This document shows, piece by piece, positions 17,221-23,745 of a stretch of 64,000 bases of DNA. Source of the DNA: Actinoallomurus soli (GTDB taxonomy: Bacteria; Actinomycetota; Actinomycetes; Streptosporangiales; Streptosporangiaceae); contig NZ_JAMXMV010000002.1 of assembly GCF_024055715.1 (NCBI RefSeq), positions 372,001 through 436,000 on the forward strand, written 5' to 3'. Below the pieces are notes generated by a model. That model did no database searches. It was not told where the DNA came from and saw only the letters and a program-made list of their open reading frames with translations. Numbering within the stretch: position 1 is the stretch's first letter; the number at the start of each line of letters is the position of its first letter. A program made the position numbers and the translations under genes.

Positions 17221-17434
17221 AGAGCTTGGCGTACGGCGCCGGGATCCGTTCCGTCTGCGAACCGAAGTCCACGCTCACGGCGACGCCGTCCTCGACGGCG
17301 GTGACCACACCGAGTCCGTACCGGTCATGGCTCACCTTGTCCCGCACGGCGAACTCCTCGACCGGCGTGACGGGCGGGGCCTTGAAGGGACTGGTGGGCA
17401 GGTGACGCCGGGTGGCGGCGCGGGCGCGTCTCAT
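17210..17434 (-). CDS. Small protein resembling the UvrD/PcrA C-terminal Tudor domain
   Basis: This is a 74-residue product from the ATG at 17434 (a GTG or earlier ATG could add six residues). The segment F-A-V-R-D-K-V-S-H-D-R-Y-G-L-G-V-V-T-A-V-E followed by a V-D-F-G-S strand looks like the SH3/Tudor-like domain that ends UvrD/PcrA helicases and mediates RNA-polymerase contact. It stands alone here. Its role is unknown; binding RNA polymerase or nucleic acid is only a guess from the fold. Its stop overlaps the converging methyltransferase-like gene. Confidence 0.7.
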   Translation of the reverse strand: MRRARAATRRHLPTSPFKAPPVTPVEEFAVRDKVSHDRYGLGVVTAVEDGVAVSVDFGSQTERIPAPYAKLFKL

Positions 17435-17847
17435 CACGCAACAGTAGGCCATCCTGACCGCACCGTGCTCGGCACGGGGCCGTGCCGGCCTGTGACCGGA
17501 GGAGTATGCTCGATCGTGACCGATGAGCTTCCGCGTCGCCAGTCGGGCCGACGCCTCATCGACGACTCACTAGCGCGGCCTTCAGTCACAGGCCAAGGCA
17601 GGTCGGCGATCACTACGCCTCGTACCCCCGCATGTCGTTCCATGACGACGGTGCGGCGGCGCCGCGCTCCATCGACCGAGCCGGCCGCCGAGCGGGCTCG
17701 TCCCTTCGCCGTGATCTAGGCATTCCCAGCGCGGTCGGCGCGTTACCTGCTGAGGAACCCGTTCTCCAGCGGAGACGGAACGCGCCTCGACATCCATGCT
17801 CACCGCGGCCGCACTCGGCCGCGTCATCTCGAACCGGAGACTCACCG
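17435..17847. other. Intergenic region with no supported gene
   Basis: These 413 bases contain open frames on both strands, but none has a plausible ribosome-binding site together with a recognisable product. I see no strong hairpin. A promoter for the STAS gene must lie here, but I could not identify its boxes with confidence. Confidence 0.5.
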
Positions 17848-18228
17848 ATGCATCACAGCACCGTCCGCGCCAGGCTCTTCAGCCGGCGCCTACCCGGCCG
17901 TACCGTCATAGCGATCCGCGGAGAACTCGACATCGCGACCACCCCGGCGCTCCGCACCCGGATCCTCACCATCCTCGCGGACACCACCACGCCGGTCATC
18001 ATCGACCTGTCCGCCGTATCCTTCTGCGACGCCTCCGGCCTGGCCCTGCTCGTCGGCACCCAGCGCCGTGCGCGGTTGCACGGGCTCGCCGTGACCCTCG
18101 CCGCGCCCCGTCCGAACGTGACCAAGTTGCTGCGCATCACCGGCCTCGACCACGCCTTCGACGTCCGTCCGACTCTCGCCGACGCCCGGTTCGGCCACGC
18201 GCGTACAGGTCAGTGCGTCGCGGCGTGA
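17848..18228 (+). CDS. STAS-domain anti-sigma factor antagonist
   Basis: The ATG at 17848 gives 126 residues, the normal size for SpoIIAA/BldG/RsbV-like proteins. The core reads I-R-G-E-L-D-I-A-T-T-P-A-L, V-I-I-D-L-S-A-V-S-F-C-D-A-S-G-L-A-L-L-V, then L-L-R-I-T-G-L-D. The D-A-S-G motif contains the serine that the partner anti-sigma kinase phosphorylates. Unphosphorylated protein sequesters that kinase and frees a sigma factor. No anti-sigma gene is adjacent, so the partner is encoded elsewhere. Confidence 0.9.
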   Translation: MHHSTVRARLFSRRLPGRTVIAIRGELDIATTPALRTRILTILADTTTPVIIDLSAVSFCDASGLALLVGTQRRARLHGLAVTLAAPRPNVTKLLRITGLDHAFDVRPTLADARFGHARTGQCVAA

Positions 18229-18421
18229 CCCTGGCTCACGCCTGACCGTTCCAGGGGCGAGAAGCCGCCACTCGCGGGCAGCGAGCCGCGGACAGGGGTA
18301 TGGGGACGGGCGAGGCCTCTTCGTTCGCGCCGATGGCGCATGGCGGAGGCCGTCTCAGGTATGAAGATCATCGCTGCCGATCGGTCGGCAGCGTTCACGT
18401 CATTCTCTTCGGGGGGATCGA

Positions 18422-19399
18422 GTGCCGTTCACATCCGGGCCCAAAACGACGTCCGAGCTGCTCACCGAGCTCGAACCGGTCGTCGCCGCCGAGCTCGACC
18501 GTCATCTGGCCACGGCGAAGGAATGGTTCCCGCATCAGTACGTGCCGTGGAGCCGGGGCCGTGACTTCGACGGTCCGCTGGACGGCGAACCATGGTCGCC
18601 CGAGGACTCCACGGTCTCGCCCGCGGCGCGGGAGGCGCTGATCGTCAACCTCCTCACCGAGGACAATCTGCCGGGCTACCACCGCGAGATCTCCACGATC
18701 TTCGGCCGGGACGGCGCGTGGGGCACCTGGGTGGACCGCTGGACGGCCGAGGAGAACCGCCACGGCATCGTCATCCGTGACTACCTCACCGTCACCCGGG
18801 CCGTGGATCCGGTCGCGCTCGAACGGGCCCGCATGACGCACATGCAGAGCGGTTACCAGGCCGACCACGGCGACAAGATGCTCCACGGCCTCGCCTACGT
18901 CTCGTTTCAGGAACTGGCGACGCGCGTCTCTCACCGCAACACCGGCAGGGCCTCGGGCGACCCGGTATGCGAGCGGCTCCTGGCGCGAGTGGCCGCCGAT
19001 GAGAACCTCCACATGCTCTTCTACCGCAACCTGCTCGCCGCGGCCTTCGAACTGTCCCCCGACGAGACGATGCGCGCCGTCACCGACGTCGTGACGAACT
19101 TCCAGATGCCCGGCCACACCATCGACGGCTTCCTCCGTAAATCCGTCGCCATCGCCAACGCGGGAATCTACGACCTGCGCGTCCACCTCGACGACGTCCT
19201 GTCCCCGGTCCTGCGGCAGTGGCGGGTCTTCGAGCTCGAAGGTCTGGGCGCCGACGGGGACAAGGCCCGCCAGGAACTGTCGGACTTCCTGGAACGGCTG
19301 GAGACGACGGCGACCCGATTCACCGAACGCCGTGCCGAACGCCGGGCGCGGCCGGCCGGCGCGCCGGCCGATGAGCGGTCGCGCTCGTCGGCGCGCTGA
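18422..19399 (+). CDS. Acyl-[acyl-carrier-protein] desaturase (diiron)
   Basis: This 325-residue protein, from a GTG with a GGGGG ribosome-binding site, belongs to the stearoyl-ACP desaturase (FAB2/DesA) family. These soluble four-helix-bundle diiron enzymes introduce a double bond into acyl-ACP. The two iron-binding E-x-x-H motifs are E-E-N-R-H-G (Glu111/His114) and D-E-N-L-H-M (Glu194/His197), each in a long helix. G-H-T-I-D-G-F follows, as in mycobacterial DesA proteins. The arginine-rich C-terminal 25 residues are low complexity. It appears monocistronic and would adjust membrane-lipid unsaturation. Confidence 0.92.
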   Translation: MPFTSGPKTTSELLTELEPVVAAELDRHLATAKEWFPHQYVPWSRGRDFDGPLDGEPWSPEDSTVSPAAREALIVNLLTEDNLPGYHREISTIFGRDGAWGTWVDRWTAEENRHGIVIRDYLTVTRAVDPVALERARMTHMQSGYQADHGDKMLHGLAYVSFQELATRVSHRNTGRASGDPVCERLLARVAADENLHMLFYRNLLAAAFELSPDETMRAVTDVVTNFQMPGHTIDGFLRKSVAIANAGIYDLRVHLDDVLSPVLRQWRVFELEGLGADGDKARQELSDFLERLETTATRFTERRAERRARPAGAPADERSRSSAR

Positions 19400-19434
19400 C
19401 CAGGCGATGATCTCCTAGCCTGACATCCCGCTCT

Positions 19435-19451
19435 GAGGGGCTCGGCCCCTC
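19435..19451 (+). terminator. Short hairpin after the desaturase gene
   Basis: GAGGGGC at 19435-19441 pairs with GCCCCTC at 19445-19451 around a three-base loop, 36 bases after the stop. The 7-bp stem is all but one G-C, so it is a plausible weak terminator. Confidence 0.5.
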
Positions 19452-19565
19452 GGCGGCGCCGCGCCCGCTGCGGCGGTCGGTGCGGCGACCAGTACGACGA
19501 CCAGGGGCTCCTCCCACCATCGGACTCACCGGACGGCAGCAGGCCGCCGGTGAAGGGAGTGGGCC

Positions 19566-19757
19566 ATGTGTGACGAGCCGACCACCACGGGACCGGACGG
19601 CGCCGGCGACCCCGGGTCGAACACGGCGAACGCCCGCGGCGCGGGCGAGGTGCGGAGGTCGCGGGATCGTTCCGGGCCGCGGCTGCTGATCGCCGCCGCC
19701 GCCTGGGAGGCGTTCCTGGCGCTGGTGCGCAAGGGCATCAATGAGCTCTTGAAGTGA
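19566..19757 (+). CDS. Small protein with the C-terminal half of DUF397
   Basis: This 63-residue ORF starts at an ATG with an AAGGGAG ribosome-binding site. Its second half (R-D-R-S-G-P-R-L-L-I then A-W-E-A-F-L-A-L-V-R) aligns in memory with the end of DUF397, normally R-D-S-K-D-P-x-G-P-x-L-x-F followed by W-x-x-F-L-x-x-V. The usual N-terminal block W-R-K-S-S-Y-S-G is absent and replaced by an acidic, glycine-rich sequence. DUF397 proteins are Scr2-type partners of DUF5753 regulators. This one faces the XRE/DUF5753 gene at 19801 tail to tail instead of following it. It may be a degenerate or specialised partner. Confidence 0.6.
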   Translation: MCDEPTTTGPDGAGDPGSNTANARGAGEVRRSRDRSGPRLLIAAAAWEAFLALVRKGINELLK

Positions 19758-19800
19758 GAATGCGGCGTTTCCGCGTCCGCGAGGGCGCGGGAACGTCCTC

Positions 19801-20625
19801 TCAGTCGTTCTCCGCGAGCCGCTTGAGGAGGGTGATGGAGTCCTCCGGGGACAGGGCGCGCTCGCGGGCCTGGGTGAAGGCCGCGCGGTACCGGCCGATC
19901 TCCTCGGCCGTCTCGATGAACTCGTTCCGGTTGAGCAGCTCGACGGCGACGATCGAGGGGTCCTCGCCGGAGAACTCGAAGATCTGGAAGGGGAAGCCCA
20001 TCGCCTGGTGCGGTCCCGCGTCGAACGCGAGGATGCGGACCGTCACGTGTTCCTGGACCGCCGCTCTCAGCAGGCGGTTGTACTGCTCGACCATGAGCGC
20101 CCGACTGCCGATGATCCGTCGCAGGCAGGACTCGTCGAGCACGAGGTCCACGCGCGGCGGCTCCGGCCGTACCAGGATCTCCTGCCGCTCCATGCGCAGG
20201 TCCAGCCGGCGGCGCATCTGGTCGAGCGGGACGTCGTTCCACGAGTCCATCAGGGCGTGGGCGTAGTCGCGGGTCTGCAGCAGGCCGGCCACGAGATTCG
20301 TCTCGTAGATCGAGATGGCGACGGCCTCGTCCTCCAGGCTGAGGAGGGTCTCCATACCCTCTTCCACCACGTCGGAATAGTGGACCCACCAGCCCTTGCT
20401 GCGCGCCTGGCGCACCATCTGCAAGAGCACTTCCCGGCGCTCGTCGGTGACCTGGTAGAGGTCGAGGAGGTCTCTGGCGTCCTGAATCCGCACGGCGACC
20501 TGGGCGTTCTCGATGCGGCTCACCTTCGCCGGGGAGCATTCGAGGTATTCGGCGACCTCGTCCAGCGTACGGCGGGAGGCGGCTCGCAGCCGTTGCAGCT
20601 CAGCGGCCAGCCTGCGGCGTCGCAT
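19801..20625 (-). CDS. XRE-family regulator with DUF5753 (Scr1-type)
   Basis: I start at the ATG at 20625 (274 residues) because AGGAG lies seven bases upstream; in-frame starts at 20652 and 20664 have poorer sites. The N-terminus is an XRE helix-turn-helix (T-L-D-E-V-A-E-Y-L-E-C-S-P-A-K-V-S-R-I-E-N). The rest is DUF5753: W-W-V-H-Y-S-D-V-V-E, Y-E-T-N-L-V-A-G-L-L-Q-T, R-M-E-R-Q-E-I-L and V-L-D-E-S-C-L-R-R. Such proteins are transcription factors that neutralise or are modulated by a small DUF397 protein and control development or antibiotic genes. A half-DUF397 gene faces it. Confidence 0.92.
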   Translation of the reverse strand: MRRRRLAAELQRLRAASRRTLDEVAEYLECSPAKVSRIENAQVAVRIQDARDLLDLYQVTDERREVLLQMVRQARSKGWWVHYSDVVEEGMETLLSLEDEAVAISIYETNLVAGLLQTRDYAHALMDSWNDVPLDQMRRRLDLRMERQEILVRPEPPRVDLVLDESCLRRIIGSRALMVEQYNRLLRAAVQEHVTVRILAFDAGPHQAMGFPFQIFEFSGEDPSIVAVELLNRNEFIETAEEIGRYRAAFTQARERALSPEDSITLLKRLAEND

Positions 20626-21143
20626 CACGGGGCTCCTGCCACCTGCGGTCATCGGACCATCCATCCGTCGTCATTACCGGACCGGCCGAAGATCAATTAT
20701 GACTACCGCCGAGTACGTCTGATGCGGTGAGCATATCCGTGCACCTTCCTTCCTGCAATTTGCAGTTTGCATCGCCTCTGGTCGGACGAGGGATCGGGAC
20801 AGCACCAGCCCCTGGCGGGGATAAGCGCCCGTCCCCAGTCCCCGCCCCAGGCCGGCCCACCCCCGAACCCGGGGATTGACCGGCGACAGCGGCGAGAGCA
20901 ACGCTTTCCCCCTGTCATCACCGGCCGATCGCCCGCGCCCATCGATTCCGCTACCGCTTCCCATCCGTCGCCCGGGGGTGACGCTCCGGAGCCTCTCCCG
21001 GCGAAACGACCGGAGGCTCCCGATCCGTTCCTACATGTTGCAACTTTCGCAAAGAGAAGTGCATACTTCGACATGCTGAGCGTAAGATGCTCGACCGTCC
21101 CGCCGGAAGAGGGCCGGAGGGCCGATGGACGGGGGTCCACGTG
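20626..21143. promoter_or_regulatory. Divergent control region with TTGCA-type dyads
   Basis: This 518-base region separates the two divergent XRE/DUF5753 genes and holds no supported gene. Near the first gene is TGCAATTTGCA (20754-20764, a 5-1-5 inverted repeat) followed directly by a further TTTGCA. Near the second are GTTGCAAC (21037-21044) and GCAA (21049-21052). The shared TTGCA half-site suggests both regulators read a common or related operator. Most of the remainder is GC-rich with no further signal. Confidence 0.5.
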
Positions 21144-21980
21144 GTGAACTCGTACGCCCGGAGGCGGGAGATGGGCGCGGTCCTGCGCGAACACCGTCTC
21201 GCCGCAGAGGTCGAGATCCGCTCGGCCGCCGAGCACCTCGACTGCTCGCCCGCCCGGGTGACGCGGATCGAGGACGGGCTGGCGGCCCTGCGCGTGGCGG
21301 AGGCCCGCGACCTGCTCGACCTCTATCGGGTGCCCGCCGCGGAGCGGGACGGTCTCCTCCAGGCGGCACAGGAGACGGCAGGACGGAACTGGTGGTATCC
21401 GTACGCCGATCTCGTCGATGACGCCTTCGAGACCCTTCTGATCCTGGAGGACGAGGCGCACTGCGTCCGCACCCACCAGCCGAACCTCGTGCCGGGCCTG
21501 CTGCAGACCTACCGGTACGGCTGGGAGCTGATGAGCACCCTGAGCGACCTGCCGCTCGGAGAGGTGGAGCGACGCATGCGGTTGCGGGCCGCCCGGCAAC
21601 GGGTGTTGCTGCGTGACCATCCGCCCAGGCTGGCCGTCGTGCTGGACGAGGCGGCTCTGCGCCGGCCGGTCGGCGGGCCGGACGTGATGCGGCTGCAGTA
21701 CGAGCGCCTCATCGAGGTGGCCACCATGCCGACGACCACTTTGCAGGTGCTGCCGCTGAACGCCGGGCCGCATCGGGCGATGGGATTCGCCTTCCACATC
21801 TTCGAGCTCGACGGGGACGGCGCTCGGATCATGCAGCTGGAGTTCCTCGACCACGAGCGTTTCACCGAGGACGCCGACGAGGTCGCCCGCTACGCGGAGG
21901 CGTACGAGGCGGCGTCGCGGCGAGCGCTGGACCGGGAGCGCTCCCTGGACTTCCTGCGCGCGCTGGCCGGAAGAGGCTGA
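21144..21980 (+). CDS. XRE-family regulator with DUF5753 (second copy)
   Basis: From the GTG at 21144 (GGGGG eight bases upstream; an adjacent GTG at 21141 is possible) the product has 278 residues. The helix-turn-helix contains I-R-S-A-A-E-H-L-D-C-S-P-A-R-V-T-R-I-E-D. DUF5753 follows with W-W-Y-P-Y-A-D-L-V-D, Q-P-N-L-V-P-G-L-L-Q-T, R-A-A-R-Q-R-V-L and V-L-D-E-A-A-L-R-R-P-V-G-G. The second half is closely similar to the copy at 19801 (L-N-A-G-P-H-R-A-M-G-F against F-D-A-G-P-H-Q-A-M-G-F), so the pair look like a diverged duplication. A half-DUF397 gene lies downstream on the opposite strand. Confidence 0.92.
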   Translation: MNSYARRREMGAVLREHRLAAEVEIRSAAEHLDCSPARVTRIEDGLAALRVAEARDLLDLYRVPAAERDGLLQAAQETAGRNWWYPYADLVDDAFETLLILEDEAHCVRTHQPNLVPGLLQTYRYGWELMSTLSDLPLGEVERRMRLRAARQRVLLRDHPPRLAVVLDEAALRRPVGGPDVMRLQYERLIEVATMPTTTLQVLPLNAGPHRAMGFAFHIFELDGDGARIMQLEFLDHERFTEDADEVARYAEAYEAASRRALDRERSLDFLRALAGRG

Positions 21981-22056
21981 CGTGGGCCGGCCGACGGGGC
22001 GTTCTCAGGATCGGCCGCGTCGTCGTGCGCGGGGAGGCCGCGGCGGGGCGGCCGGA

Positions 22057-22137
22057 GACGGGCGAGGGTGCGATCCGCGGATCATTCGATACGGGCGAGG
22101 GCACCGTATCGGACCGTCCGGGCACCCTCGCCCCGTC
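22057..22137. terminator. Nested multi-stem structure, probable bidirectional terminator
   Basis: An outer stem GGGCGAGGGTGC (22060-22071) pairs perfectly with 22122-22133 and extends by GAC/GTC across one bulged C. Inside it sit a perfect 12-bp palindrome GATCCGCGGATC (22072-22083) and a second stem CGATACGG (22087-22094) with CCGTATCG (22104-22111). The element lies between the converging ends of the XRE gene and the DUF397 gene. It could fold as a three-way junction. Confidence 0.7.
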
Positions 22138-22146
22138 TTCGAGGGG

Positions 22147-22344
22147 TCAGGCGCCCTTGGTGCCGTCCGCCGCACCGGCCACGAGGGCGCGGGACGTGCG
22201 CGGAGCACGCGCCGGCCCCGCGGCGCCGGACCCGGCCCCACGCGCCGGCGCGGCGCCGGTGAAGGCGGCGACCTCGACGCACTGGTTGTTCGCGGCACCG
22301 GAGTAGGTGCTCTTACGGAACGCCATCCGGGGGTTCTCGTTCAT
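22147..22344 (-). CDS. Small protein with the N-terminal half of DUF397
   Basis: This 65-residue product starts at an ATG with a very good GGGAGGAG ribosome-binding site. It begins M-N-E-N-P-R-M-A-F-R-K-S-T-Y-S-G-A-A-N-N, and the following Q-C-V-E-V-A completes the conserved first half of DUF397 (W-R-K-S-S-Y-S-G...C-V-E-V-A). The second half, normally R-D-S-K-D-P-G-P-x-L with the W-x-x-F helix, is replaced by an alanine/glycine/arginine-rich tail, suggesting a frameshift or recombination. It converges on the XRE/DUF5753 gene at 21144, its likely partner. Confidence 0.75.
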   Translation of the reverse strand: MNENPRMAFRKSTYSGAANNQCVEVAAFTGAAPARGAGSGAAGPARAPRTSRALVAGAADGTKGA

Positions 22345-22517
22345 CGGGTTCTCCTCCCGCTCCGTCGGCGGTGTCGGATCACCGCCGCCGGATCACACGG
22401 TCCGATCCCCCACTGGGCGTCCCGCTGGGTCGCCGCCTGGTCGGCCGACCGGCCGCCCACCTGGTCGCGGCCCTCCTCGGCGCCAGGCGACAACGACGAC
22501 GAATCGGAGCACACGGC

Positions 22518-23687
22518 ATGACCGACCGGCTTTCAGTCCCGTCCGAAGCGGCGCCGTTCCGGCTCCTCGGGCCCATCGCGGCGTACGCGCCGGGCACCGG
22601 CGACCCGATCGATCTCGGCCCCGACCACGAGCAGTGCCTCCTGGTCGTCCTGCTGGCGGCCGGTGGCAAGTCGGTGCCCCGGGATCGCCTGATCAAGGCC
22701 GTGTGGGACGACACGCCGCCGGAGGACCCCACCGACGCCATCTGGCGTCTCGTCTCCCGGTTGCGCCGCCGCCTGCAGGACGCCGGTCTCACCGACGTCC
22801 TCAAGCGCACCGGCGCGACGTACCGGCTGGAGGTGCCGCCCGAGCAGGTGGACCTGCACCGCTTCCGCGCGATGTCCGCGCAGGCGCGCCGGCTGCTCGG
22901 TCATGACGACCACCGCGCCGGGGAGCTGCTGGAGGAGGCGCTCGGACTGCACCGGGGCGTCCCGCTGGCCGGCCTGAAGGGCACCTGGATCGACGCCTAC
23001 CGGCACACCATCACCGAGGAGTACCACATGGCGGAGATCGCCCTGTACGAGCTGGCCATCCGGCTCGGCAAGTCGCGGGACGTCGTGCCCGCACTCACCA
23101 ACCTCCTGCACGAGCGGCCGGACGACGAGTCGGTCGCCTGGCTGACCATGCACGCCCTCTACCGCTCGGGCCGGCAGGGTGACGCGCTCGCCGTCTACCG
23201 GGAGATCACCGAGCACCTGGACCGGACACTCGCCGTACCGAGCCTCGCGGCACTGGCCGACCTGCACCAGCGCATGCTGGCGAGCGATCCCGGCCTGATG
23301 ACCGCCGATGCGGTCGCGATCCCCTTCGGCCGGTCCGGAGCGCCCAGGGCCCTGCCCGCCGGCGACGGCCCGGCCGCCGGCGGGACCGACGCCGGCGGAG
23401 CCGGCCCGGAGGGGACCGGCGCGGAGGGGACCGGCGCGGAGGGGACCGGCGCGGAGGGGACCGGCGCGGAGGGGACCGGCGCGGAGGGGACCGGCGCGGA
23501 GGGGACCGGCGCGGAGGGGACCGGCGGGGCCGGCGCCGACGACGCCCGGGAGCCGAAGGACACCGCCCGTACGGAGCAGGAGGAGCCGCGGCGCGGCACC
23601 TCGGTCACGGCCCAGGAGGTCGGGAACGTCGCCGTCTTCGAAGCGCCGGTCACGGTCCGTGAGGGCTTCAACTTCACCGCCTCCTGA
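22518..23687 (+). CDS. SARP-like regulator (OmpR-type DNA-binding + BTAD) with C-terminal beta-prone motif
   Basis: The ATG at 22518 gives 389 residues. Residues about 15-95 look like the SARP winged helix (F-R-L-L-G-P-I, V-P-R-D-R-L-I-K-A-V-W, W-R-L-V-S-R-L-R-R-R-L). The all-helical BTAD follows to about residue 260 (V-D-L-H-R-F-R, A-L-G-L-H-R-G-V-P-L-A-G-L, R-S-G-R-Q-G-D-A-L-A-V-Y-R). Residues 298-337 are eight E-G-T-G-A pentapeptides, a flexible linker. The last 22 residues (368-389) carry V-G-N-V-A-V-F, V-T-V and G-F-N-F, a motif repeated in the next gene's product. It has no NB-ARC domain of its own, unlike AfsR. It is the first gene of an eight-gene operon and probably activates it or a distant target. 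Confidence 0.85.
   Translation: MTDRLSVPSEAAPFRLLGPIAAYAPGTGDPIDLGPDHEQCLLVVLLAAGGKSVPRDRLIKAVWDDTPPEDPTDAIWRLVSRLRRRLQDAGLTDVLKRTGATYRLEVPPEQVDLHRFRAMSAQARRLLGHDDHRAGELLEEALGLHRGVPLAGLKGTWIDAYRHTITEEYHMAEIALYELAIRLGKSRDVVPALTNLLHERPDDESVAWLTMHALYRSGRQGDALAVYREITEHLDRTLAVPSLAALADLHQRMLASDPGLMTADAVAIPFGRSGAPRALPAGDGPAAGGTDAGGAGPEGTGAEGTGAEGTGAEGTGAEGTGAEGTGAEGTGAEGTGGAGADDAREPKDTARTEQEEPRRGTSVTAQEVGNVAVFEAPVTVREGFNFTAS
23409..23528 (+). repeat. 15-bp tandem repeat, seven perfect copies plus one variant
   Basis: The unit GAGGGGACCGGCGCG is repeated seven times without a mismatch and an eighth copy ends GGG. It encodes E-G-T-G-A repeats in the linker of the SARP-like protein. Each gain or loss keeps the frame, so the linker length can vary by slippage. 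Confidence 0.95.
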
Positions 23688-23745
23688 CGCCGCGCCCTCC
23701 GCGGCCCGTCTCCTCTCCCGAACCGCGAGCACGAACGGAACCCTC

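Noticed and set aside
23409-23528. The 15-bp repeats considered as a CRISPR or iteron array
   Set aside because: There are no spacers between units, the repeats are in frame within a coding sequence and no cas or replication gene is near.
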